DNA of 64,000 bases from Siderastrea siderea (GCA_964030785.1 OZ034966.1:3663701-3727700), one strand, 5' to 3'; shown: positions 41,801 to 56,400, counted from the first letter of the stretch. The notes: generated by a model from the sequence alone, not told the origin. Made by a program: numbers and translations.

Positions 41801-44700
41801 ATGCCTTCTTTCAGCACCATCATGACATCAAATGTCATGATGTTGTCCCAGCCACACAAGTCCAGAAAGACTCCTCCCCGCTTTTCCCTGTCCTTCGCCA
41901 CTTTTGTGCAGATCTACACTTAAAGCTGTCCCGTACATTCTCCACCAGTTTTCCTCTGCATGTTTTTTGGTAGCATGTCACATTTGGCCTAATTGATAAA
42001 GAATATTTTATATGGGACCCCGCATGAGACTTGCATGACATAATAAAACTGATGCTGTCATTTTAAGAGCAATTTGAACTGTCATTTCGCCATTTGGACT
42101 GGAGTCTTTTGAGGGCTGGGCGTTGCTTTACAGTTCGAAAACAAAGTGTATAACCTATCTAGTCCAAATATTGCCATTAAAAAAATCCCTGTCCTTTTTC
42201 GTCATGGTAACCTTGAGTTTTAAAACCGAAAAAAGGAAGGAGGAACTATAGGAACTGTACTTGGTTTAGTTAGAATGCAGTCTTGCGTGCCTTGTTGTTA
42301 CTTTCCGGACAATTTGTTTTCAAGAACTGGACGTACATCTTTTGTGTCCTTTCATCGGCTCGTGAACTTGGCTTTCAGGAGATGATGGAAAAATATATTT
42401 GTATTGGCAATTGTTCGAGATTTCAAGACGGGACTTAAGCTAAGGTAGACGTTTTTTACTTGAATAGCCTAAGCAAGAAGAACTAGCCAGGGCCCATTAA
42501 AGCTACAATTATAGTATAGTATTACGCTGAGATATTCTTTGAATACTAAACAGTTAGTATTAAACTTCTACTAAATTTCGCCGCCGGGGATGTTGATAGA
42601 CTGTGAATAGTCTTCTACTGACATCTCGGCCAAAAAGGAACAAACAACTGAGCTTAGCGAATGAGAAATTTTCGATCAGTGAAGTGGAGGATCTAATTGC
42701 TAACTTCAAAAGACCTGAAAGACTTTGAAAGAAAGATGAAATTATCAGACCCAACTGTGTGTTTTCCAGAAGCTCGGAGGAAAGTAAGTTCAACGTTTAA
42801 TGATGATAACCTACGCAACCGGTGAATCGAAGAGAGTCAAATTAATTTTGATCATATAAGCCACCTTCTCTCTCTTCTGTACCTTTGAGCTTTTGGTTAT
42901 TTAGTACTGACTTTATGCTCAAAAAGAGGCTAAGGAAAGTAGTCTTTTTTAATTATTAAAGCATTTCAGGAATGTTCCTTGAATTCTTAGTTTAGTTCAG
43001 CACAGGTGGTCTTCCACCACGAAATGTGTGGTATGGTGGGTATATAAGCCCGGAAGGTATTTCTCTTTAATTTCACTAGATTTATTTTGTATCGTTCTGC
43101 CGTTTTTTTTTTTCACATATAATCTGCTAGGTGAATTACCATATAATGATTAACAAAATATCATAAGATTTTACTTCAGGGACGTCCTTAAGCGACTGAT
43201 AATGTCTTCCTTATTTTCTCTAACTGCTAGCACCAATTCGCAACCTTCTAGGAACCTCGGTTTGTATTATAGGCCAGTCAAAAGATATGATCAGGTCATC
43301 TGATCTTTGAAGCCACTCAAATGAAGAAGTTTTTTTAAAAAAAGCTACAAGCCACATGGTAAAGAGACGATGTTAAATATTAGGGGAATGTTATTTTCTC
43401 GAAATGGAATGTTGTGATGCTGTTTAGTTTGTATTTTATTATTAGCTGTGTTACCTCTGTCTAACTTTTATCAATCATAATTAACAAGGTAGTGAAGCCG
43501 GTAAAAGTAAATAATACTACCTTAACAGAAAAATAGTGAATGATTTGGCACTGTGTTAACAATGATTTTATTGCTACGCGACCGTCGGGTCAAATCTCGA
43601 CTGCAGTGACTCAGTGACGAACTTTGCATTTTCCTCACAGATGTCTTCCCCTTTACCGGAGTACTTTTGCTGTATCTCAAAAGAATGTGTGGTAACAAGT
43701 ATATTGAACGGAACACTATGCAGCTCAAACATGCAGAATAACCTGCAACCATATTTCCATTGGCCACCATCTTAAGTCATAACTGAATACTGTCCATGCT
43801 AAATTTAGGATCTAAAAGTGTTTCCGTAAGATGTATGATCAATGATGGAGGTCTATTGCAAACGGCTCTTTAGAGTTTTTGATTTAAATGGTCGCGTGGC
43901 AGCGAAGTCGGTGGCAACAAGGTTTAACAGAAATTTTATCATATTTGACATTTTCTTACTTGGAATGACCTCAGTCCTTTAAACAACTGATATATCTATT
44001 TCTTTAGACATGATGCAGATATAAAACATCTGAGCTACAGCATGTATTACGTATGAGCCGTGCAGAAATAAACGCACTCCCTTTTGAAGATTATTTTGCA
44101 TCCGACCACCTAATGGCACTCCAGGTGGTTTTCCAATCTTTGTTGTCATTTAATACTTCATTCAATATTTAGGGTAGAGGATCATTTCTTTATCATCACC
44201 AAAATTTCTCGAATGCGTCAGTCTTTTTCTTTTGATAAACAACACCCTTCTCAGTTTTATTGGATTAGCCTGCACCACCAAGGCATTTTTGTCTAGTAAA
44301 AATTGTTTTTGTTGAGGGATGCAGGCTTTTTGTCTTAATAACAGCGTAAATCTAATTAATGCCAAAGCTATTTTTGTAGTTAACTCTTAGCTGGCCGATA
44401 AGGTTAAGCGCAAAGTTTGACGTAAAGCTTGATGTATTAGGTACTGACATTATCAGCGTACTGGCAATTACAATTCGGCCTTCGACCTTCATAATGTTAG
44501 GCCTTGGCCTTTTAAATTCCCTGCGCATTTGCAACCCACCCCTAATCTCTTCGCAGGCAGCCACGTGCTGTGTGCATCGTGCCTTCCAGCATCATCATAA
44601 AATTTCTTGCCCTTGGCTCTCCAGGCTAGAATAATCCTCCGCCACGTATCACTGTCCCTCGCCACTTTGATTTTGTGCGGCGATCCACGATCTCTAAACA
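38850..44700. repeat. Three degenerate copies of a roughly 1-kb repeat
   Basis: Copies lie at about 38850-40190, 40800-41930 and 43340-44700. Shared landmarks include TATGA.CCGTGCAGAAATAAA (41268 and 44051), GTTAGGCCTTGGCCTTTT (about 41705 and 44496), 'tttgacattttcttac' (41142 and 43945), and 'aaaggaatttgtcatgc' (copies 1 and 2). The first copy also has a long hairpin inserted. On the minus strand copies 2 and 3 read KVA.DR..WR-like peptides (for example KVARDSDTWRRI in copy 3). They may therefore be old LINE remnants in the same orientation, or a segmental duplication. Confidence 0.55.
39033..39475. mobile_element. Long hairpin / fold-back MITE (about 443 bp)
   Basis: Arms of about 187 and 200 bp (39033-39219 and 39275-39475) are near reverse complements around a loop of about 55 nt. 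Matching landmarks are AAGACGGAATCCAT with its complement, ACAAAAATC.TGTACCAGAATAATTTAAAG, and CATGGGAGCCCG. There is no ORF in common with a transposase. It sits within the first copy of the roughly 1-kb repeat. Confidence 0.75.
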
Positions 44701-46456
44701 GGCCAGTCTCTTCGTTCTCGATTGTTGTTTTCCGGTGTAGCAATCGCGACTAGACTAATGGGTTTAATCGCGATCTAGCTTAAATAGGAAGCGAGGAATC
44801 AAAAGTCAGGGTATTTTACCGATTCAAGCTTTTCCCTCTAACAAATGAATACTGGAACACAAAAAAGGATAAATTTAGGTCGAAAAACTGCGGTGTTCAA
44901 ACAGTGTTTGGAATTCTACAGTTGATAGAATTCAATATATTACCAATTATTATTTATCATGTGCGTTTATATGAGATAAGGAACTTGAATGTTAAGTTAC
45001 CAGGTCGTTCGAGGACATAACTCTTTCACGCATCTTACAATGTACTTTGTATAACAAACTGCGTTAGCACCAGTGAAAATATTTAAAAACACGTTCATGT
45101 CAGGATCCATTTGTTTGAAATACACTCTTGAGATACAAGCGTCTTTTATCCTTTATCCTTTATTACTTTAACCTTACAATTTTGGAAGCACGTCGGCGTG
45201 CCTTTAGGTATCCCCCTTTGCAATGCAATCACAGTACTGCAAAAACGTAAGGCGTTTTGAATGGTATCGTATGGTAGAACTACTAAATACTTACAGCAGA
45301 ACATATTGGGTTTTATTTTGAACGTCTTCCCACAACTCACTGATACGTCATTTCGGCAGACTGCTCCAACGCAAGCAAAAAAGGTTGGCGAACCCGAGGG
45401 TTTTTCACTTCCAACAGAGCTTGCACTCTTAACAAGGGGAAGGGGAAGTAAGATGGAATTTGAGTGGGCCAAGCGAAAAAGAGCTTCAAAGGAGTGAGTT
45501 GGTCGTTATAATGATCTCTAAGTTTTATGTGGGGTTTATTCTCTCTTTTTTTCTTTTTGCGGGGGAGGGGGGGGGGTGGGGCAGCCTCGTTCTCAGTGGT
45601 CCTCGGCACGGGATCAAACGTGACGTCACCCGTCGAGCTCGGCAGGAAAATTGGCAAATAAGGGCAAATTCAAAGTGGCGGCGCTCGAGCCAAGGCTGTT
45701 GCAAGAGGCGTCCGTCAAATTTCGGATTGCAGGCAAATTAAGAAATTTTCAGTAGCAGAGTTAAATGCGAGCTCAATGATTTAACCTATGCCAAGGGTAA
45801 CTTGTTATTGCCGAAGGTCGTAGAAAATGATCACAGCACACCAGAACACCAATGACTTGTGGCTGCTTGTGGTAAACGCTCACGGACCTTCGCATGGAGA
45901 AGCTATTTAATGCTCAAGAGGATAGGAAGTGGGTGAACGAGGAAAGCAAAACAAGAGGCCATTGCGATTCAGAAGCCATTTGGATGGCTGAAATCATCGA
46001 GCCTCGGCTTACGAACTGCCGTGTAGGTAATGGTCTTTTGAGAGCTTCTCCACACACAGGCGGCCCAATATCAAGATAAGAAAATACTTGAGAAACGTGA
46101 CTCTTGAGTAACAGCATACCTGGAGGTGCTGTGTTACAACGGTTTGAATTAAAAAGGTTTGTATGAAAACGCAACTCTTCACTTTTAAAGCTAAAAGTTG
46201 CGACTTTTTCTTTAATGTAGTCAACTTACCTAGATACATTGTTGTATTTGCTGTTGTCTGCCAGCTTCTCAGTCGGATCTGAAGTATATAAATTTTGCGA
46301 GTTTTCTCCAGTAGGTGAAACACTGAGTAAGTGCGCAGTTCCCGCCATAATTTTACAAAGGAAAATACAGACCGATGTCGAAAGTTTCACTTTAGTCGCA
46401 AAACTTAACGCTGTTCCTGAAAAACTTATATAAGCTTTTTATATAAGCTTTATTGA
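44701..46456. other. Intergenic, no gene seen
   Basis: Short frames only. A GC-richer piece at about 45610-45740 includes TGACGTCA and 'gtggcggcgctcgag'. It could be a promoter, but no exon follows it. G-rich tract near 45560. A short dispersed repeat at about 46340-46380 matches 22218-22266. Confidence 0.4.
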
Positions 46457-47801
46457 GGGGGGGGGGGGGGGGGGGTGAGTAGGGGTATGCAAATCCGCCG
46501 ATCCGTGCTATTTTTTGGCCCGACCCGTCAATCCGACGTTATTTTTGTTCAAATCGGGATCTGCATTACCTAAAAACTTTCTGTGGTTTTAATATACTGC
46601 ATATCGGTATATATATTTGTTTTCTTTTTCTTCTATAGTATTTAGATTTTGCCCGAGGTTTTCTGTTCTTGCTGGTGTTTAAGAGAAAGTAGCATTATAG
46701 CATTACAAAATGAATAAATAAATACTTTCACAAGTTGTTCTGCAATCGCAACTACTTCGGGACTTAGGTATTCAGAAGTTTTCGTGACAGCTTCGTAAAT
46801 TCTAGCATAAAAAAGTTGCACATTGGTGTCTTTCTCCACACAATTCAGCTATGCATTCGACAGTGTAATGATTTCCGATAATTTGGAGTGCAAGTATCTG
46901 GTATGGCGTGTAAAGATCTTGTAATATCTTTAGTCACATCACTTTGGCCAATCTTCTAGGTCTTCTACAACTTTCGCCATAAGTTGTTGGGAAGGTTTGA
47001 CAATGACCTGAATTTAAGTACGATTTCAGTCATGGCCTCTAATTATTCATTTATAAATGAGTGTATGTCTCTTTTCGCTGGTCCCCCCAACATTGAAAAG
47101 GGGGGGGGGAGGGGAGGGAAGCGAAAGCAAGGTAAAATGTGACAACCTTCCCAACAAAAATGGCGAAGATTGTAGCTTACAGCACGTTTTAAAGTAGGCA
47201 ATACTCGACTTTTCTTTAAGAATTACTTTGCTTACCGGCAAGTATTTTCCACGGTATCGTCTTGGACCTCTTGAGTCCATGATCTCCAACTTTTTTATCA
47301 CAACTACATTTTGTTCTCGATAAAGTGGCCACTGCAATCTAGTCATGGGCTTTCTGACCTTTTTTACGTGCCCAAAAAGACGGTTAAATGACTTTAGTTA
47401 TAGTGTTTCATTTGCTAATAGTTTGAGTCGCAGTTAATCCTAGCATTAAATATGAGTATATTATCGAGTCCTCGATCGAGTTGTAAATCTAGCGTAATGA
47501 TCCAGCGGATGTGATTACAGAAACGTTTATGCCGAGAAAAAAAAATTGAGACTGAAAAAATTAGTCGACAAAACACCAAAATATCGACCAAGGCCGATCG
47601 AAAATTAATGATCCGATCCACAATCCGAACTTCTAGACATACAGAGTCCGGAATCCGGGCCAAAATTTTCAGCTGATCCTCGATCCACGATACTTTTCAA
47701 ATCCGCGAATCCGCTTAATTTTTCGCTAAAATTCCGCAATCCGCGCGCAAGAAAAGGCCAAATCCGCCGATCCGCAAACCTATTCACCCCCCCCCCCTTT
47801 T
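46457..47801. mobile_element. Putative non-autonomous element with G-run termini and 'aatccg' repeats
   Basis: The left edge is a run of 19 G followed by TGAGTAGG and ATGCAAATCCGCCGATCCG. The right edge is the inverse, CCGATCCGCAAACCTATTCA followed by a C run. 'aatccgc' and 'gatcc' phrases recur inside, mainly at 47580-47780. There is no coding sequence of note. The boundaries are approximate. Confidence 0.5.
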
Positions 47802-50510
47802 TTATGAAGTAACTGACATGCACAAGTCTTGCCGGCATGAAATTCGGTTTGCTGGAACATATTATGCATCGTTTTCACACGAACATCGCGCTCGTGAACG
47901 TTTGAACTGATTGACTCAAAGTGACGTAGCTTTTCGCATTAGACCGCCGGTGAAACGCCTTAGCCGGTGAAACGCCTGAAGCGAAACGTACAGTAATGGT
48001 TCCTGCATGATGATTTATGCATTGCAGTAAGCATTTTCTTGATCTGGACGTAAAAGATCGGCTAGAAAAAGGCGAATTGCTATGGTGACACTGTGGTATG
48101 GCCAGTTTACGAGCAAGTGACCGAAGGCTTTTAGTTTTCAAATTTTGCCTTTGAGTTGAAGTAAGTTGTCAACCTCGTTCCAAGGATCTGTCTGGAAACT
48201 GGGTTGACAAATTCGCAATATGCCAACGAAAGTTAACAAAATTATGGATTGATTTTCACTTCCGTTTTTAAAGTCCTCACAAATTGCTCTCTTTGCTACG
48301 TGAGCAATTCAGTACCTTGCCTCATACGATAACCGAAATCAAGGAACAGTCTTCTTAAAACAGGAAGACTTAAATTTTGCTGATGGCATTGGCTTTAATT
48401 CTCTCTTATTCTTTGAAAGACATCCACGAAAAAAAAACAGAAAACGCAAGGGGGGAAGAACCATTGGTCTCAAGATATAGTTGAGCAAATTTAAGCCAGT
48501 TTAGTGCAAAGGGAGGAGAAAAGGAGAGAAAAGTGAACGGTCTCAAATACTTCAGCAGTTTCATCTCAAATACCTTGGTAGTTTCATCTCAGTGGACAAC
48601 AACAGGGGAAATGAAATGTATGAGAAAATTAGCGTGGCGGAAAAGCTCCCTTAAAACTTCCATTTCAAGGCTAAGCTGAAAATGTAGAGATCCCTGAATG
48701 TCCATTGAGTCTTGCTATATGCTCTAGTAACTTTGAGAATCAGTAAAAAGATTAAGGGCGAGGGTTCAAAGGACGATGCTTTAGATGGATTTAGAAAATT
48801 CGATGAAGTAAACAAAGGAAAATAGAGATAGCTGGTGAGCTATGCTCTGGTGGGATACATCAAGGCACTTGCATCCTGCATTGAAATCAGGACGCCACCG
48901 ACAAAAGGCAACGGGGCTGACCACTGGGCACGTGAAGGAGGGTGATGGAGTCAGATGTAAAGGAAACAAGGCAGACCTGGTACCGGATCACATGACTTGC
49001 AATTGCCTAAGACCAGGGCCGTGACTGGCAAATTTGAAGCCGTGGCGATGAGTGATCAGTGAGGAAGACACTAAGAGACGGTAATATGAATGAAGGGTGA
49101 CAAAATATTGATTTACACATAACTGATCGATAACAACAAAGGAGCTGTTCCTTTCTTTATTTTTTACAATTGTCTTCAAGTCGAGTAACAATGTCTGTTG
49201 GCTGACTAAAAGAGCGTTGTTGTACAGTCGGATTTGCACATTCATATTGCACCACAGAGGACGATAATGGAACAGGTCTGAAGGATTTATTTAATTTGGT
49301 TTACACTCACTGGCTTAGGTAAATCATCAGAGACCCATAAGATGCTAAGTTAATAATCATAACGTGTTTACAGATAGCCGAAAGCAACCGAGACTAAGAT
49401 TTTGCCTTCCGTCAATAGAAAGAACAAATGAGTAAAGCAAAGTCTGCTTAGTATTGATCGCATTAAGGACGATACCTCCTAATACAGACTGAGGTATTTT
49501 TGCAAAGGTTATGACTATGGCGAAAAGGCAGATCTTAGAAAGTGTTATTGGAATCTAAAAAGAAAAGTGTGAGTAACCACGAATTGTTCAAAGATAATTA
49601 AGCAAACGAAATGCTGAAAAAGCATTAAAATACAAAAACATTGTATAGCAATTTCTTTCCAAATTTAAGTTCAATTATCTCTGAAAAATGCGTGGTTACC
49701 TTCAATTCTCTTTTTGGATTTTGATAGACCCTGCTAAGAGCTGCCTTTTCCACAAAGTCATAAACCGTGCAAAAATACTTTTGAATTGGTAAGCAAATTC
49801 CTTAATAAGAAACTTGAATGATGCGCAGAACGTATGCGCAGTAACAAAAGGATGCACCGTCCTTAACGTTTTAACTGACAGCAGATCCCCGCTTTACGAC
49901 CACCTTTTTATTACATACATCTTTTTTGGCCAGAGCAAAACCACAGCCACTTTCTCAATCTAAACAAGCTTGTTAATTCGACATTTCACTAATGCAACCA
50001 AATTTGTCCCACAAACGCCCAAGTTCCATTAACGTTTAAGTCCAAAACTGCATTTTCCAGAATGTTCAAGACTTTCCTGTGGTGCTAGTTAAGACAAAAA
50101 GCACCACAGGAAAATACCACTGGAAAGCTTTCATCTAAATGGCCGGCACTGTGGGACTCAAATCCTCAAACTTACAAGTTATCTTAGAATGCTTGGCACG
50201 AACTGTGACTTGAGCATTAAATTGATGGAATCTCACCAGTACTATTCACAGGTCTATCTGATGCTGTGCGTCCAATCGATGTCCTACTAGGAACTGTGGT
50301 GAGGGGATGAATCTCTCTCTGGAGGTCGCTAAATATGCTACTGAGCCCCAAAATGGTCTTGCTGTGCAATGTTGGTCTCAGCTCTTGTTTTTATCGTGAA
50401 TTTTATACGACGAACTTTGTTTTTTTTTCTGCTTTATGATGAAGCTTCAATAAAGTTACTTTTTGTGCAAACCTTCGCTATCACAGTGCTATTACTCAGT
50501 TAATTGCCTG
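47802..50510. other. Intergenic downstream of homeobox gene D
   Basis: No gene supported. A small perfect hairpin (13-bp stem, 50073-50085 with 50101-50113) lies about 400 bp past the stop of gene D. Confidence 0.45.
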
Positions 50511-51239
<729 letters not shown>

Positions 51240-53217
51240 TTTGGTCACAGTGGTCTAACTGCGACTTCAGATTCTTCTGTGTATGGTTCTTGAAAGTGCT
51301 GTGCGCGCTCAAACAAATGATTGGGTGTTCACTTACTGAGTGATAATTTGTTCCCATAACACGCTGGGTTGGATCTCAATATGTTTGGTTTCAAATGCCG
51401 CTTAGCTCCATGTCCACACAAGGTTACTTAAGAAAAGATAGACTGCCACACCTTATTGTAAATATACCTTAACGGGAAATGAAAGAGCGATAATTAGATC
51501 ATCGGTGCTTATTTGCTTGACATGTAAATAAAAAAAAATAGCCTTGAGCACCTTTACACTCTTGTTGGCAAACTTCCAAAATTTAGAAAACTCGGGTTCC
51601 CCATGCAACAAACCTATACAAAAGTTGAGTTGTTGCTAAAGCAATCCCTAATCCCTTGAAAACCCTTTCTAGCGTTAAAAGTACCTAATACTTACTTGAA
51701 AACCTTCACACGCCAAATTCAAACAAGTATGAATACACTCTTTAACAACTGGCGAGAACAGAGTATTAAAATCGTTCTCGGCGACATTAATTTTGCTTAC
51801 GTACGCGTGTTGTTCATACTCGTCAACTTGGACGCAAACGAGTTTGGAAATTTTATTTAATCGAGTCAGAGAAGGTGCCTGTCAATCACTTACCGCGTTC
51901 ATCTCACTATATAGATAGTGCAATGAAGAGTACAAGGCTTGGTAAAAACCCTTATAATCTCATAAACAGCATATATATTGTAGCATGTTATATTTAGTTC
52001 AGATCATTGACGGAAACATTTTTTCTTTTGCGTTTTAAATCACCAAAACGTCTGGAAGGAATAAAGCATACGGTGAATTGAAAACAAGCCTTTTTATGGC
52101 ATCAATCAACAGATCCATTCATCCTTGTGGGAGTTCATGGAGTCCAAAGAAGCACGAATCGGCTTCACACGCGGAGTAGCCATCTACCCTCAAATTCTTG
52201 GCTTGTTTATTAAAGAAGTGTTTCTTCTAACGTCCTTTTAAGAATTAAGTTTATTGGTTTAGTGGACTATTCCAGTAAATATTTGTAAATATTTGCAGTT
52301 TAAAACATCGAGTATTACATAATAATGGACTGAAAACGAAAAATCTACGACGTCATGATCGTTATTAGTTAAGATTACCGACACGCACTGAAAAAAAAAA
52401 CGAATTATATTAACGCCTTCCCCTCAATAGAGAAACAATGATCTGCTTTACGCAGATATCTCCAAGCTGAGCCGTTATTCCTTGACATTTCTTCGAAAGA
52501 ACCTTCAGTTCATCGAAGTTATCATGGCACGCTACGGTGATGAAGGTGTTTAGATCTTTCCAAAAAGATTCTCTCTTGAAAGTGGGAGGAAGCATGAGTC
52601 AAGAGCTGGTGCTTCAACGGTTGTTCAAATTCTAGCAGACTAGACGAGCGCTTTCACGGAAAACAGTATCTCATGGTCGTATAGCTACAGCGGTTCCATT
52701 ACATATCTGCTGCCCCCTCAACCAATCCGTTCAAACTTGTCATCGTGAAGGTCTGGTACCTGGGGGTTTGATTACAAGACACGCCCACCTTACTTGTATA
52801 AATTCTCGTTCAGAAAGTCAAGCGACGAAAGAAATGCAAACTCTATCATAAATCGCTGCCCTTTATTTAACGTTCCTATTTCAGAGCTAAGAGACGGCTG
52901 TTTGTTGTCATCTTAATTTACACTACGTAGTAAAAGAACTTTCTACAAGAAACTGAATGTAAAAGCTTTGTGGAAACAATATGGGACATTATTTATTCAT
53001 AAGTCTACCTCAAAAGTTGTTGATTATTTATTCTGGGTCAAAAGCTTGATCAACTGAAAAACTTCAATTTTCGAAGTCAACAGCTGAGCGATTGTTCAGG
53101 TTCATTTGTAAGATTCAAATCTCATTGACCCTAAACTTCACAGTACATCTAGTAACTGTATGAGTTAGGCTCAAGGCAAAGCTCACATTGTATTCTAAAA
53201 CAAAACAAAACAAAACA
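51240..53217. other. Intergenic between homeobox gene D and the micro-exon gene
   Basis: No exon chain seen. The upstream sides of two divergent genes meet here, so regulatory sequence is likely, but nothing specific can be named. Confidence 0.45.
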
Positions 53218-53413
53218 ATGAGGCTGTATTGTGTGATTAGCATCTTTGTTATACTTTTGTCAATGACAAGTGCTGTTTGGGGAAAGCACAATGGAAGACG
53301 ACACAAACAAAAGGACTCTCAAAACAAGCATTTACAGCTCTTTAACGTGAAGCACTTGAGTCATCATAAGAATCATAAGAAAGCGAATGCCCACGATCTA
53401 CTACAGTTCAAAG
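53218..53413 (+). other. Exon 1: signal peptide and His/Lys-rich segment
   Basis: 65 codons plus one base, ending CAAAG|GTTAGT. The hydrophobic core CVISIFVILLSM is followed by a small-residue cleavage region and then many His and Lys (HLSHHKNHKK). AACA before the ATG fits a fair translation start. Confidence 0.8.
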
Positions 53414-56400
53414 GTTAGTGTCAAGGAACAGTTAATTGCTAATATATAAAGGGTTATTTGCCCGTCTTTTAAGTATTTCTATGTTTTAATCACGGTGTAA
53501 CTTTGAAAAAGATCCAATCTTTCATGGTTTCCTGTTGCAGTTCCTGTATTTATTGCTTTAGCTGTTAAGGTGCTTATGGATCTATGCGCTATCTTAAGAC
53601 ATCTTAAATGGCTCCATTAACTAATTTAATGGAACCAACTGGTTTAATTAGTAGTCCTTCCTTAGAAAAAGTTCAGTATCAGTTATTGAGACAGAAAATA
53701 CAAACTTTACGTTTCAAATTTGGATACAGAATCCTATTTACTAGCCTCCGAACGCAGACGTATGTCCGGCTGTCGTTTCTCTTCGCCGAAAACAACTTTG
53801 GGGCTACCTATTTACTGAATACACAAGCTTTCCTTGTCTTTTGGAAAATTCTATTCTTTTTCATCAGATTTAAAAACAAATACATTAGGGGATTTAAGGT
53901 TCCTCGGATCGATTCGAACGGACATTTCGAACGGATCCTTTGCCGGGCTTCCATGCATGATTATGAATTGATATTTCTGTCTGATCTTTCATGTTAGAGA
54001 GGTAGTCAGTTCTGGAATATAATTCGTGTTTGAGGAAGGTTGTATACATAAAAAACAAACCAACAATATCACGCATTGGTTTTGCTGTGATGTATCTAAA
54101 CCTTCTAGCAAAAGGCTTTCAAAATCGCTATAATCAAGTATCACTAGCATTCATCTAAATTGAGTACATTTGTTCAAAATCTTATAATGATCCTGTAAGA
54201 TCCTATAGGATTCTGTAGGATTGCACATGATCCTACGGATCTTTGCAGGATCATCAACGAACTCTGCAGGGTTTCCTTGCAGGGTCCCTGAGGATCGCTG
54301 CAGGGTCCTTGACGATTATAGGTGAGATCCTCAAGGTTTCCGCTCAAGATCCTCATGCACTGAGATCTTCAAAGATCTTCACAAATCTTTCCAAGATTTC
54401 TACCGGGGTAAACTGTATTGGTTCAGCTTTTTTTATTTTCATAGGTCATCACGGCCCAATAGGATTTAAATGTCGTGGAGTTAAGTTTATAGTAAATCGA
54501 AACCTGCATTTGAAAAAGGAAAGCACAGATGCAATGAGAAGACACATGCGCCTCAAACACGTGAAACACGTAAAGCACGCGAAGAAGGTTCTGCACAAGT
54601 TTGTCCGAGGCAAGAAAAGATTCCGCCTGTGAGTGAAAATGTCTTTTTAAATGTAAATAATAGAACAATTTCATCTTTCACACTGATGAGCAAATGTAGC
54701 TGATATATATAGTCTTATGTTAAAAAAAAAACGTTTTTTATTCCTTTAGATCCATTAGGTCACATGGTTTAATTTAATAAGCCTTTTCACAAATACCTTT
54801 TCACATTGGCGTTAATTATAATACGATTAGACGTAAATGCGAGGTAATTTCGGGAATTTTTATCGTTTCTGCGCGAAACTGCCTTACATCCGTGTTGGAA
54901 CTGGCATTGCAGCGCAAATCAGGAGGTTCTTTGTAAAGATGAGATGGGTAGATTTCTTGAGTTGTCTTTTTCGAAGCAACTGGCGTTTAACTTGTAAAAA
55001 CATTTTTAATGTTTAGCTTTAATTTTTTAATCTTATATATAATATAATTAACGTTTTATTGTGAAGCACCATGAGCAAATAGTGATAATGGCGCTATATA
55101 TATATATATTGTATTACTTTTATTATTATTATTCCGTCCGGAATAATAATAATAAACGTAATACACGACTCCCACAAGCATTTTGCTTTAAAATTTTTAT
55201 CGTGTTTAAAGAAAGGATATAATGATGATGCTGATGATGGGTAAACTGAAAGCAAGTAAAGTAGTGGTTTCGTTTTTCAGTTTCACAAATGGCCGATTAT
55301 CTGTTCTGAAAGTGAACAATTTTTTCTTTACTAGCGTGAATTAGTTTCCCTTACTATCGTTAACTTACAGTATTAATTTGCGAGATAATAAGCCGTTGAA
55401 GCACCCATGCAAGTTTTTCATTTTGCTTCTCTTTTATTACTTTTCAGAGGGAACTTTTTAAAATATTTTGGAAACCAGTAATGTATAGTAGAAAATTCGT
55501 GTATTAGGTACAGCAGCTGCTGATATGCCTGTGTCTTTTTTAAAGACCTAAAGAAGCGAAACTTTTTGAAGACAAGGATGGGAACTTGGTAACCTACATT
55601 GAAGATTGTGTTTCTTCTGGTAAGATTACATATGGCTTATTCTTAGTTATACTTTATTACAAAATTTCCAGTACACAACAAATTTTCACTCCAGCTCCCA
55701 GCATCAGCCTACACGTGATTCCTTTCACTGTCAGGACAAAGCCTTAAGCCATCAAAATGAACTTGAATGTTTGGTTCTTACTTCAGCTGAGTCTGTTTCC
55801 CAAAAATTTGTAGTACTCTCTTATCTGCCAGCTTTTTGTTCTAAATGTATTTTTTTACTGCTCCTTGTGGATCAGAGCTGCTCAGCGAAATTATTCTCCA
55901 GGGTTTAGTCAGCTTTTCGAAATATTCGGTGGAATCGATTTTGTACATCCAAGTTAAGAGATACTTAGTGGAGCCGTAGTGTGCAGTGATAATAACCAGA
56001 ACTTTTTTTAGCTGTTTTAATAAGCTCAAACTGAGCTGATAAGTAACTTTTTTAATATATTATCTTCATCTAAGGTGATTATCACCTTCTAATGTTTTTA
56101 ATATAATTATGTCTTTTCGCAAGAACATGCAGAGAAAAAGAATTTCTTTGAAGGTGAAAAAGAACTGTTCATAGGTATGTCGTATCAAAAAATATAGTTT
56201 CTCATCCTGTCTTCTCTTTTATCCTAGTTAAAGAGCACCTAACCTCAAAATATTTTTTGGGTGAAATAAATCTCCGCTCCTGTCTCAACTATATTTTGCC
56301 TTTTTACCCTGGAAATTTTACTTTTATTGGGCTGTAAAAGTTACTAAAACTTGTGGTTATTTGATCCACGACCGAGCTAGTAAGGGGCATGGGCATGGGT

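Noticed and set aside
54243..54632. 129-residue ORF covering the minisatellite and exon 2 as a single-exon gene
   Set aside because: Its first half is repeat. The second half is better explained as exon 2, with a strong acceptor at 54444 and phase agreement with exon 1.
55793..55815. Possible micro-exon AESVSQKF in intron 3
   Set aside because: The only donor, TTT|GTAGTA, leaves phase 0, which does not fit the neighbours. It might be a decayed exon.
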